A DNA stretch of 64,000 nucleotides from positions 496,001-560,000 of the forward strand of contig JAGMVK010000008.1 in the NCBI GenBank assembly GCA_020747065.1, given 5' to 3'. This DNA is from Cadophora sp. MPI-SDFR-AT-0126. Lineage: Eukaryota; Ascomycota; Leotiomycetes; Helotiales; Ploettnerulaceae. Below, piece by piece: positions 45,526 through 55,072 of the stretch. The notes under the pieces were generated by a model that saw nothing but the letters and a program-made list of their open reading frames with translations, searched no databases and had not been told where the DNA came from. The first letter of the stretch is position 1, and each line of letters opens with the position of its first letter. A program made the position numbers and the translations under genes.

Positions 45526-46975
45526 ATGAGCATTCAACCCCACTCCCGTCAACACGCGACGCCTCCAGAAAGCGTCACAAACCCTCCTTTGACCCCTCCT
45601 CCAACAGATGAGAAGGGCCTAAGTTTAGTCTCGCGTATCATACAGGAGATTAAGAATCGGCGGGAGGGACGCGACTTGACGAGTACGCCGTGGGTCGTCT
45701 ATTCATTAGACCTGAAAGGGTACCAGGAGCTGTAACATGAACTTAAAAGTGTGACGGCAGAGCCTCATGGCAGAGCCTTGGGGTGGATACTGGATTTCAG
45801 GGCAATTTCCGCATGCCCGCCTAAGCGAGCCTAAGCGAGATGAAGCGAATCTCCCTGTATATTACCTCTCCCCCTCCATACCTTCTTTACTACGCAGTTG
45901 TAGATTCTAAGAGACTCTTATTATCGTCATATATCTCTCCGTCGATATGTGAGGCAGTAGTTACACGTGACCGCTGTCTTTCTAGAGCAAGGCGTCACAA
46001 AAAGAGACGAGTCTCTCTATGGGTTTACATAACATAAACTCCGGTATAAAGAACCTTGATTAGGCCCTTCTATCCAATTCTAATACCTAGCTAACTCTGC
46101 ACGCAGATATGACTATTTCCCTTCTACCAGTCGACTTGTCATTCAAATGCCCACCACTCTGCATAAAGAATTTATCACAAGCATTATCGAGGAGATATAA
46201 GTCTAATTAAGGTCTATCCAAGACAGGTCAGTAGAGTTTATAAACGAGATTAGGTCTGGAGGATTAGCATCAATTAAGTTTACAGACGAAGAGTACGGCA
46301 AGCATGATCCTAATGCGTAGTTCCGCCACTCGAAGGCCCAATTTCCAGGAGTCGTGATCAAGGTGTCATATTCATAGAAGAGAAAGGACCTCGAGCGCCT
46401 TGCGGACGATTATATCCTCGGATCTGATAGCGATATTTAGGTGGTTATGGGCTTAGATATCGAATATAAAACTGGCAAGAAGGCAACGTTGTCTGTTTGG
46501 CGGCCAAACATTATCACGAATGAAGCTGGGGAGAAAGAACTAGTCGCCCAAACCAGGTTTACAAACACCATTTAAATCTATATCTTATGCTAACCCGTTA
46601 TAGGTTTTCCATGATACTAATGGCAACCCAAGCCCATCTCGTACAGGAGGCCTTCGACTACGCCTTCGAGACTTCGCCACGGAAGCCCTGGCCGGGGCTG
46701 ACCTACGCAATCCGATTACCCTCCCTGCCAACAAGTTATATTCACTTCTTGAAGACGCGGAGGATGCAGCGTCAGTCGTTGGGCAGCAGACTGGCATCAT
46801 CACAGCTAATAAGCCGTGGGTAAGAAAGCGGCGCAGGGAATCCTCACCACTAGAGGAGCTTTCTCAGAGAGATGAGAAACGCTTTCGCGCGGACGAGAGT
46901 AGAGCGGCAGATCAAACAATAAGGGACGATTCTTCATACAAGACGGGTTCAACATCTGAGGGAGAAGCCAGTTAA
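45526..46975 (+). pseudogene. PD-(D/E)XK (Uma2-like) nuclease-family gene, decayed
   Basis: ATG at 45526: MSIQPHSRQHATPPESVTN, PPLTPPPTDEKG, RDLTSTPWVVYSLD. After several stops the text resumes with LHKEFITSIIEEI near 46.15 kb, then EYGKHDPNA, AQFPGVVIKVSYS, KRKDLERLADDYILGSDSDI and VVMGLDIEYKTGKKATLSVW, ending SYKTGSTSEGEAS. The block PDA...GVVIEV.YSQK...LA..Y is the pattern of PD-(D/E)XK nuclease-like proteins of a multicopy fungal family. Two key positions differ in this copy (Asn for Asp in HDPNA, Lys for Glu in VIKVS), both G-to-A changes expected of RIP. Family assignment is from memory. Confidence 0.55.
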
Positions 46976-47374
46976 TTTGTGCTTGAGAGAAAGACTGATC
47001 AACCACCGGAACAGAAGAGCTGCATAGGTGCTGCCGTACAGCCGGTTTGCTGCCGCAGCAACCGTACTCGCTCGACTTCATGCGCCGGGTCGGCCTCTGA
47101 TTTGAGGAAGTTTCCCTACCTTCTCTATTTTGCAGGTATCAGAGTTGGCAGAGCTGACGATCCTTGGGCAGCTGAACTCTACCTCGTCGACACTCTTCGG
47201 TTCGGCAGTTCTGCGAGCCACCACCCTGCCCTCTCGCTTCCCTAATCCTAATCGTCTGAACCCCCGAGGTAGGTTGTATGTGCTGAGATAGTATCTCACT
47301 ACTGACCTGCTCCTGCACCTGGGTTGCAAAGAGCCTCATTTCCATCCTAGGACTCATAGCACCAATACAAAGCT
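46976..47374. other. Spacer inside the 21.6-kb element
   Basis: Both strands have short frames (46979-47245 +, 47078-47378 -). The minus frame may be the continuation of the 47375-47737 gene through an unplaced intron. Nothing firm. Confidence 0.35.
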
Positions 47375-47737
47375 TCATTTTACCACTAATGCTTCTTGAA
47401 TGATTTCACCCACCCGAAAATCTGAGCTCATGAGGGCGACTGACAAGTCATCGTCAATCTTGTGGGTGCCGTGTTGCCCAAATTCGTGTGGTGGCAGACC
47501 AGGATGGTCACGTGAAACTTTGTTACTGCCAGTTTGCTTGTTCAGGCCCGATCTGGGGTCCATGTTTGTGTCATCCGCTTTCGTTTCCCTTAAATATTGA
47601 GTATCAAATTGGCTATTCGGCTTCGTGATAACTTTTATGTTCTTTGTACATTTTCCGTATCGTACAACAACGTGCACTCGCCTGTGCAGTCCCATAACTG
47701 CACAATCCAGATGGCGCGGACGGATGAGCTTTGCCAC
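47375..47737 (-). CDS. Small hypothetical protein, possibly conserved in fungal accessory regions
   Basis: 120 codons, uninterrupted in a region where other repeats are riddled with stops. Text such as CAVMGLHRRVHVVVRYGKC, GLPPHEFGQHGTHKIDDDLS and VALMSSDFRVGEIIQEALV looks like real protein. No domain is recognised. The last codons may instead splice at GTAAAA near 47380 into sequence on the left. It is cargo of the large element. Confidence 0.45.
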   Translation of the reverse strand: MAKLIRPRHLDCAVMGLHRRVHVVVRYGKCTKNIKVITKPNSQFDTQYLRETKADDTNMDPRSGLNKQTGSNKVSRDHPGLPPHEFGQHGTHKIDDDLSVALMSSDFRVGEIIQEALVVK

Positions 47738-48020
47738 CCATTACGAATATATACAAATTAGAGACAATCACATATGGCTCAAACTCACATAAGGCTTGAG
47801 CGTAGTAGATAGGCAGCTATGGCCTCATGCAGTGACTACCTTGCTATTGGCTAGCTTTACGCGCGCTTATGACGATGATGCACCATTCCCACGAGGCTGC
47901 GTGTTCAGCAGCGTCGATTTTTACCACCAGCATCAATTCAAATGCTTCGCATTGTACTACTCAGCTAGTTAACACTGTTCGAGGCCGCTTCTTTTTGGGG
48001 CCCCTACCACTGAACGAATA

Positions 48021-50051
48021 ATGCGTCTCTTAAAATGTAACAGCGTTGGCGAGCTCAGCCTGACACAAAACCTCGACGATAACGCCCTCCCCCCATACGC
48101 TATCCTTTCGCACACATGGGGAGAGCCTACAGAAGAGGTCACATTCAGAGACCTTATGGATGGTACTGGCAAGGGCAAGGCTGGCTATGATAAGATCCGC
48201 TTCTGCGGAGGACAGGCCAAACTCGATGGCTTGCACTATTTCTGGGTTGATACTTGCTGTATTGACAGATCAGACTCGGCTGAGCTTCAAACGTCTATCA
48301 ACTCCATGTTTCGATGGTATAAAACTTCGATTAAGTGTTATGTTTGCTTATCAGACGTTCGGGGACCATTTGAGAGTAATGAGGACGCCTTTAATGTCAA
48401 GTTCGAATCAGCCTTCCGGGCAGCGAGATGGTTCACTCGCGGCTGGACGCTTCAAGAGCTTATTGCCCCCTCGTCAGTTGAATTCTTCGATATGCAATAC
48501 AAACGTCTCGGCGACAAGGTCTCTTTGGAGCGTATGCTCCACGAGCGAACTGGGATCCCCGTTGAAGCCCTTCAAGCATATGATCCAACGAAGTTTAGCC
48601 TTGACGAACGCATATCATGGGTAGCAGAAAGGGAAACTAAATATCCAGAAGATAAAGCATACTCTCTTTGCGGAATCATGGGTATCTTTTTACCGCTCAT
48701 CTACGGCGAAGGGCAAGAGAATGCTTTTCGACGACTTCGAGAGCGTTACAAAGAGGATAAGCTTCCAGAATCTCACATTGGGAACCAATCAATTTTCAAA
48801 GTTCAGTCACCCCGAATGATCGATGGCGACATTCCTGCCGACTACATACATATTGAGATCGAAGAATACAGTGGAGATGTTGTCGTTCATGATGCTCCAA
48901 GCGGCCAAACCGAACCAATATTTCCGCAAATAGTGTCTACCGCATTCTCATGGCTTGGATCTTTAGCAGCTGATGCTTTCGTTGGTGATCCGACATCTCC
49001 GCCATCCAATATAGCACAGCGCCGCGACTTGTGCGAGCGACTCTTTTGGGAGGACATAGATCAAATCCCCGAAGGCTATTCCTCCTCCTTGTATCGAAGT
49101 TTCAAATGGGGTGATCCACATGTATACGGCATAGGTCTTGGTAAGCCTTTAACCAAGTGTTGGGCACACACCCTTAGAGGTGTTTACTCTGAAGCATGGA
49201 AATCACCCCAACGACAGATGGCAAGGATCCCAAAGCCACCTCTCTTGGATCCAAACCTAAATTATATCTGCACTGACATTCACACTCTCATGGGTTTCTT
49301 CTACTCTTCTCATCGGTATGGGGGTCAAGCGGATGCTCATCCGCATTCTCATTTTGACATCCGTCCACTCTCAGATGGCACACTCGTCACGCATCTTACT
49401 GGCGGGTGTGAGAGATTTCTTACAAAACGAGATATTGAGGGCCTTCTTTCTGGTTATCCACCATGGTACCGATACCGTATACAACTTGATTCCAACAGAA
49501 GCGTACCTAGCCCAATCAAATGCGAAGACGATGTCTACCGAGCTGGGTGGCTTATTGCACTAGGACTTAACGTCGTTGAGTACATCCCCGGTATCCGAAA
49601 GGACGGCAGATTTGGAGACAAGCCCGTCAAACGAATGAGCGACATCTTTCAACAAAGACTGGTCCCAGCTTTCCAGGACGATCGATATGTTAGATCAGTT
49701 GGCGTTGCTGTGTTATATATGTGGAGTAACACCACAAACAGCGGTGCTAGCGTCTTGCTAGATGACACAAGCGACATACCACGGCAAAAGCTTTCCAATG
49801 ATGATGCCATCTTTGCTATGAGATTCTTCAATGAACCACCAAATGCAGATATTACGCCAAAGGCAAAGGCTCAATTGGCGCCTATAGTTCGCACTGTTGC
49901 TCGTGCTGCTTACGTAGGTGTAGAGGAAGTCTTGTCCCAGGTGAAGAATCATGATAGATCTTTGGGAGTTCATTATCCGCTAGATTCATTTCCACTTAAA
50001 TATCGTACAAGCCCTATATTTGTTAAAGATTGTGATAAGCTACATTATTAG
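48021..50051 (+). CDS. HET-domain (heterokaryon incompatibility) protein, intact
   Basis: Single exon, 676 residues. The N-terminal HET domain spans about residues 1-240: MRLLKCNSVGELSLTQNL, YAILSHTWGEPTEEVTFRDL, GYDKIRFCGGQAKLDGLHYFWVDTCCIDRSDSAE, INSMFRWYKTSIKCYVCLSD, SAFRAARWFTRGWTLQELIAP, and DKAYSLCGIMGIFLPLIYGEG. The remaining 430 residues have no domain I recognise. HET domains trigger cell death or growth arrest in vegetative incompatibility and resemble TIR-like effectors of immunity. The frame has no RIP stops although decayed elements lie on both sides, so it is probably single-copy and possibly under selection (inference). It sits as cargo in the 21.6-kb element. Confidence 0.9.
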   Translation: MRLLKCNSVGELSLTQNLDDNALPPYAILSHTWGEPTEEVTFRDLMDGTGKGKAGYDKIRFCGGQAKLDGLHYFWVDTCCIDRSDSAELQTSINSMFRWYKTSIKCYVCLSDVRGPFESNEDAFNVKFESAFRAARWFTRGWTLQELIAPSSVEFFDMQYKRLGDKVSLERMLHERTGIPVEALQAYDPTKFSLDERISWVAERETKYPEDKAYSLCGIMGIFLPLIYGEGQENAFRRLRERYKEDKLPESHIGNQSIFKVQSPRMIDGDIPADYIHIEIEEYSGDVVVHDAPSGQTEPIFPQIVSTAFSWLGSLAADAFVGDPTSPPSNIAQRRDLCERLFWEDIDQIPEGYSSSLYRSFKWGDPHVYGIGLGKPLTKCWAHTLRGVYSEAWKSPQRQMARIPKPPLLDPNLNYICTDIHTLMGFFYSSHRYGGQADAHPHSHFDIRPLSDGTLVTHLTGGCERFLTKRDIEGLLSGYPPWYRYRIQLDSNRSVPSPIKCEDDVYRAGWLIALGLNVVEYIPGIRKDGRFGDKPVKRMSDIFQQRLVPAFQDDRYVRSVGVAVLYMWSNTTNSGASVLLDDTSDIPRQKLSNDDAIFAMRFFNEPPNADITPKAKAQLAPIVRTVARAAYVGVEEVLSQVKNHDRSLGVHYPLDSFPLKYRTSPIFVKDCDKLHY

Positions 50052-50596
50052 CAAAGAATACAAGGCGTTGGCGACGGGCGTGAGATAGGGTCTCGTAAAA
50101 ACTAGTTTACTTTATCAGAATCTAGAACGATAATGCTAATACTCGAACATTCTTGCTCAATCTTTCACACAAGTACAATCCGACCGAGAAAGTTTAGAGA
50201 ACTCTAACATCCATTGGGTCGGCCTTTGTGAAGCGGATCTTTTGGGTTTCTTGGGAGAGAATTTCACCACTGTGGGTGTCCGAAGGGCAATTGCCAGAGG
50301 CCATTTCCACCATTCTAGTGTCTGGACAGATGAGTGTCAAGGGATGACTATATTGACTAGAATGAACGCCAAGAGAGAAGGGGATCCAAAGAAGGTCCGA
50401 GGTTATATACAGAGCATTCAGCTGTTTCCATAGCAACTGAGCATTGACCATTCCCTCACAATGAGCTGGGAGATGCAGAATTTCAACATGCTATTGCCCA
50501 ACGCTACTGTATCCTTCTAAACCCTCATTCCAGTAGACCTAAACTCAAGTCTTATCAACTAAGCTTAGTATCCGTGTACAACCACGGCGAACAGGT
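50052..50596. other. Spacer downstream of the HET gene
   Basis: Contains an 85-codon minus frame at 50194-50451 (text CPDTRMVEMASGNCPSDTHS, QKIRFTKADPMDVRVL) that may be the last exon of a gene or chance. No domain; I do not call it as a gene. Confidence 0.35.
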
Positions 50597-51061
50597 TCAC
50601 AAATGATGTAGCGCATTCATGTGGCGCCAATAGCCGCCGTTCTTCTTTCTGCTTACAGGCGTAGTGAGGTCTTGTGCATTTCCATTTGCTTCATTGTGCC
50701 CCTGCCAGATACCACCTTGCCATTGCCGTCTTTTAAAGCTATAGTCCCAGACATGCTCGTCAGGATCCTCCCAGGAACGAAAATCTGGGGCCGCCCGAGG
50801 TGGTAGATAAGGATCGGTAGTATATAGCCAATCTATCTCGATTGCGCGACGCGCGGCAGGTGTCGTTGATAAGGTCCGATGTGCATCTTGCTCTTGCAAA
50901 TGAAGGAGAAAGTTGCTTCGTAGTTGCCAGGACTTGCCGTAGTCAGGGCACGAAGGGAGCTTGCATGGGTAAGCCTATATGTGTCCAACGGGGAGATAGG
51001 CATCGTTAACCTCGTCATCGAACTCAGAAGGAACGAGAGGGCTGGAGACCAAGGAAGTCAT
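50597..51061 (-). pseudogene. C2H2 zinc-finger protein with one in-frame stop
   Basis: A single frame from the ATG at 51061 (MTSLVSSPLVPSEFDDEVND) to the stop at 50597, broken only by TAG at 50975-50977. That TAG is one transition from CAG or TGG, as RIP gives. After it follow AYPCKLPSCPDYGKSWQLR, SNFLLHLQEQDAHRT (a C-x4-C...H-x6-H finger) and AARRAIEIDWLYTTDPYLPP. This resembles a C2H2 family I associate with fungal repeats. If the stop is genuine, translation ends before the finger. Confidence 0.6.
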
Positions 51062-51468
51062 TTGTCTGCGTTGCCTTAGATCACGGCGTTTATAAATGTA
51101 GTGGAGGGTTCTGTGGATGGGGATAGAATCAACAATAACCATTAATAATTCGGCTATGAAGCTGATTTCGAATGCTACTGTAATCGCGCATCTTATAATA
51201 TAAGTATTTGAATGGCGAACGGCAAAAATGGCCAGTCCTTGATCGCTGGTCTCATGTCTGCATTCGGTCATCGACACCTGCGTGTATACGTGGCCCAACC
51301 ACAAACCAAATGATTGATTTCTTCGAGTTACACAACACACGCTCGGAATCATTCCCTTACTTGGACCCTTTACTGCCTCCCTCGTCCAATATCGAAAAGT
51401 TGTCCTTAATCAAGTCTAAAACCATCCAAGACTTCTCACAACAAGACTGAAGTAAACGTCTCCCGAGG
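51062..51468. other. Spacer between C2H2 and BTB genes
   Basis: Probable promoter side of both genes, which diverge. The plus frame ending at 51450 (SLIKSKTIQDFSQQ) could be an upstream exon of the BTB gene; not proven. Confidence 0.4.
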
Positions 51469-52161
51469 GTGATCATGTATACCACAATCAAAACATCGCA
51501 ACGTAACTTCGTCACTGACCCGGAAATATGGCTGGGTCAAAGCATATACTTCAAGAATCTGTTCTCTGGGAAATGGGGTGATAAACAGGAGGATAGCTCA
51601 TACTTTATCGAAACCGACGCTCACGTCTTTAAACACATCCTTCGGTATCTTCGGACCGGAGTTCTTCCGGTCTTCTACGATAGAGGAAAAGGTCACGATT
51701 TCGCGTTTTATCAAGCTCTACTAGAGGAAGCGAAATATTTCGTCATCGAAAGACTAGAAAAATGGTTATGCGAACGCAAATATTTGGAGGTTGTCGAAAT
51801 CCATTATTTAGCTACCAAAACTCAAGACCGAGAATCTTACCGGAAACATACTACGTCTGATCTTAAGGGCCGCACAATCATGGTGGAGGATCGCTTTGAG
51901 ATCACAACGAGTAGCAATATGGAGACTATAATGGTCCTTATGGTACAACAACAGAACTCCTTCTATTGCCCTAACGGAAAGCATGGCAAAAGCGATGAAG
52001 AGTATTGTAGGAGCTGCATTGAGCAAGCAAGAGACAACAAAATCCATGTAAATGGTGGCTGGAGAGAAGAGGACCAACTTAAGTGGTGCATTGTGCGGAA
52101 AGAAGTTGTTTTTAACCACGATCTCTGCGTTAATGCGTATTTAGAAGATGCTCTGCCTTGA
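51469..52161 (+). CDS. BTB/POZ (T1/KCTD-like) domain protein
   Basis: 230 residues from the ATG at 51469. Residues 5-100 match the BTB/T1 fold: TIKTSQRNFVTDPEIWLGQS, YFKNLFSGKWGD, SYFIETDAHVFKHILRYLRT, GVLPVFYDRGKGHDFAFYQA, LLEEAKYFVIERLEKWL. The C-terminal half has FYCPNGKHGKSDEEYCRSC, cysteines and histidine that could bind zinc. No introns; an upstream exon is possible. KCTD-like BTB proteins act as oligomeric adaptors, often for ubiquitin ligases. Intact cargo gene of the large element; its role is unknown. Confidence 0.75.
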   Translation: MIMYTTIKTSQRNFVTDPEIWLGQSIYFKNLFSGKWGDKQEDSSYFIETDAHVFKHILRYLRTGVLPVFYDRGKGHDFAFYQALLEEAKYFVIERLEKWLCERKYLEVVEIHYLATKTQDRESYRKHTTSDLKGRTIMVEDRFEITTSSNMETIMVLMVQQQNSFYCPNGKHGKSDEEYCRSCIEQARDNKIHVNGGWREEDQLKWCIVRKEVVFNHDLCVNAYLEDALP

Positions 52162-52614
52162 ACAGGAGACTTTAGGTCCTATGTAGCAAATAATACTATA
52201 CGCCTTAGGAGTTGTTTGTCGAATAGACGAGACAAGTGTCTATGATGCTTGCTTAATACATATCCACACTGCCCGACTATCATAAAGAGTCCTGTAGCTG
52301 ACTGGCAAGAGGTCTCCATGTACCTTGTTGCTGCATCACGTAACAGTTTTAGCTTTAACTCACTACAGCTTCTACTTTCATCTTCTCTGGGATCAATTAC
52401 TGCTCTACATTCCACCAGCATCAGCTTATCAACTCTGTTTATAACATATTCCACCCGCTTCCAAGACCTAAAGCTCCCGGTCCTCGCAAGTGAGTGCTCT
52501 CCAGGGCCCTGCCGATGCTCTTACGCCACACGCGTGACTATGGCACGCCACACACGTGACCGAGCCTGCGAATCGTGACTGAGTAAACATAGTGAGCACG
52601 GGTGTGAACATAGT
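52162..52614. other. Spacer between BTB gene and piggyBac-like element
   Basis: No gene seen. It contains repeated ACGTGAC-like words (52529-52580) similar to ones near 33.83 kb, which suggests related non-coding parts of the large element. Confidence 0.35.
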
Positions 52615-54658
52615 ATCCCCTCAAGCGGTGAAACCCCTTTTAGCGCCTTAGCGGGTTCTCTACTAAAATCGAGGGTAAACAAAACTGTAAACAATGGAAA
52701 TATCAATCATTATTTACTACTTAAAATGCCACGTAAAGCTGTGAAAAACGTTATCGCTGATTCTACTAATCTTGTAATTACTCGTCCTAATTTATTACCT
52801 AAAGAGTGAGTTAGTACGGGGTTTATTCCTATGGATTTACTCTACTTTCCCCCCTTGATTTTCCTTCCTCCGGGTATTACCCCTATCGACGCCTAAGGGC
52901 TATTTTTACTGTTTTTTCCTATGGAATAGATCCGGATTATTTATAAGTATATAAATTAGTATATAGAGCTTAAGATTTAGGCGCAAATCGATAATCCAGA
53001 GCTTAGTCCGTATACCCGGATTTGCCGTTAGTACTTAATAACTATACCCGAAGTATATGGATACCTCGGTATACGTATATATATAGGAATCTATTAAGAA
53101 AACTAGGTAAAGGATTATTAGAAGGCATAAAGCAATTAATAGCTGAATCACCCGGTTTTAGGTATTATAAGCCTTTAGAGATATAAGGTAATTCATACCT
53201 TGTAGCGCCTCTATATTACAGATCTAGATCATATTTTCAGGGCTATTTTTAACTAAGTAAGGCTTTTTTCTTTATACCCGGGTACTTTACTAATCCTATG
53301 GATAGTTAGAGCCCTTAAATAGCTATATTCGAGAAGTATCTTGTACCTTATAGATCGTAGGGCGAGATGTAGCTATTAACGAAGCTATAGCTCGATTTTA
53401 AGGCCGCTTTCTTAATATATTAAAAATACCTAGAAAGCTGATTAACCGAGGCTATAAGATCTGGGTCCTTGTATAAGAGGGCTTCTTTTTGGACTAGATT
53501 TTCTATAGAAAAGGGAAGAAAACGACTGATCCGGATACGTCACGTGAGCCCTGGAATATCCCTTAACCTAAGGAATTTAGTGCTAATTCTATATCTGCAG
53601 TTTATACCTACCTTATGGAAAGGCTCCCGAATTAAGGCTAAGGCTTTCTAGTTTACTTAGATAACTTTTTTACGATTACTAAGCTACTTAAATATAGGAG
53701 AATACGCGGTTAAGGTATAATTAGTACGTGTACTATAAAATCCGGTATTTTAAAGTAATTCTCTAAGATAAAGGCAGAGAATAAGGCACAGGACTGAATA
53801 CCTTAGGGTATACTATATACGGAAGTAATTAAAAACAACCTAATTAATATAATAGTGTGGAAAGATAATACTTTAGTACTATTAATATCTATAGTTATTA
53901 TTAGAGAGAGCATAATTAAGAGGCTCTAAAAACACCTATCTAAGACCTCCTTTATAGTAAAGATAGCTCGAAAGTCCTTTAGACTAAATACTCGTACTAT
54001 ACTTATAATTCCTAAGTACAAAGACTTATATAACTACTAAATAAGTACTATAGATCAAGGAAATTAACTTAAGAAACTAAATACTCTTAAAAAGCTTTAT
54101 TAAAAGAGTGGCTATCAATTGCTTATTATATAATTACTTGATATAGCTCTTACTAATACCTACCTACTTAGTTTACACTCTTAAGTACCCTTAGAGGACA
54201 AATAGACTAATTAGATAGCGTTTAGAACAGAGGTTCTTAGCTACTATTTTACTCTTACTAAGGAAAACTGTAGGAAACGTAAATCAGCTTTAATTTCCAC
54301 TATTAAAGAGCCTTAGGAGACTAGTCGGGAGACTAAGTATATACTGCAACGTTTTAAAACTAAGAGGAATTGCGTAGTATACGCAAAAGAGGGGGTTTCT
54401 TAGAAGACCCGGAGGAAAGTACTTAAAGAGCTTTCTGTAAACGCACCTCTAAATCTACAAGGATCCGGATGTCGAAAAGGCTCACTATTTAGCTATAAAC
54501 TCTATAAGGTCACACTTTGTAAAGACAGTACTTGCTTTGCCCAGTATCATAGTTAATTATAGAGGCGTTATAGTGTTTCTCTGAATCCCCTTGTTTTTTA
54601 GTAAGGATTTCCAGTGCCAAGACGCTAAAAAGGGAAGCGAATCACCGCTTGAGGGGAT
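52615..54658 (+). mobile_element. PiggyBac-like DNA transposon, decayed
   Basis: Inverted ends ATCCCCTCAAGCGGTGA at 52615 and, on the opposite strand, from 54658; the match continues more loosely through CCCTTTTAGCGCCTT. Length 2044 bp. The host duplication is unclear: AGT flanks both sides (52612-52614, 54659-54661), not the TTAA typical of piggyBac. It contains a decayed transposase on the plus strand. Confidence 0.65.
52726..54560 (+). pseudogene. PiggyBac-type (DDE_Tnp_1_7) transposase remnant
   Basis: ATG at 52726 (MPRKAVKNVIADSTNLVI). Readable segments between stops: a long middle part at 53.2-53.7 kb, then at about 54.0-54.2 kb text PKYKDLYNY, ISTIDQGN, LLDIALTNTYLL, which matches the piggyBac motif around the last catalytic Asp (YNY..M..VD..DQL). 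Near 54.35 kb there is KTKRNCVVY, and near 54.48 kb GSGCRKGSLFSYKLYKVTL, CKDSTCF, the C-terminal cysteine region. At least two frame changes and many stops. Not functional. Confidence 0.6.
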
Positions 54659-55026
54659 AGTTGTCGCTAGGCTAATCATATTACTAAGCACTGAAATATG
54701 TAGACCCTCTTATAGCATTGGCGTAACTCCCGGACTACATTCTTTTTCTCTTTAAATATCTTTAAAAATTGGAAGTATATTATTTTATAATAGAACCTTT
54801 CCTTAAGGGCTTTGAATTTTGAAAAGACCTTAATAGTTGTAATTAAATAAGAAGGGGTAGTAAAAGCGGTGATTGATAGCGTGATTAATATGATTAATAG
54901 TATAATTAATTATACTCTTTTTCTTATTACTAAGTAGTCTTCTTAGGAAGAAATAGTTAAAGAAAGTAATATATTAAGAACAACTTTATAAATTTACTAA
55001 GAAAAAATTATGATTCCAAAACTATA
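54659..55026. other. Right non-coding part of the 21.6-kb element
   Basis: AT-rich, no gene seen; ends at the right inverted repeat. Confidence 0.5.
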
Positions 55027-55072
55027 GATTTGTTTCGTTACAGGGTGCGTTTCGCTACGCAGGGACGGACGT
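55027..55072 (-). repeat. Right terminal inverted repeat of the 21.6-kb element
   Basis: On the minus strand it begins ACGTCCGTCCCTG next to TA and contains GCGAAACGCACCCTGTAACG. Pairs with 33452-33497. Confidence 0.8.

Larger units (their letters stand above)
33452..55072. mobile_element. 21.6-kb TIR element with TA target duplication, carrying HET, BTB and other genes
   Basis: Ends are 46-bp inverted repeats (33452-33497 and 55027-55072) that differ at about six positions, several of them transitions. Both ends start ACGTC and share GCGAAACGCACCCTGTAACG. Each is flanked by TA (33450-33451 and 55073-55074). Taking out the element plus one TA joins the two halves of the interrupted gene in frame (TCT AGA ACA), which strongly supports a single insertion. 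Without the younger nested elements (34634-43040, 43079-45296, 52615-54658), about 9 kb remain. This remainder includes a nuclease-like pseudogene, a small minus-strand gene, the HET gene, a C2H2 pseudogene and a BTB gene. No transposase is recognised in the remainder, so it may be non-autonomous. Confidence 0.75.

Noticed and set aside
33452..55072. Starship-type element
   Set aside because: No DUF3435 tyrosine recombinase near either end and the ends are inverted repeats with TA duplication, not the Starship pattern.
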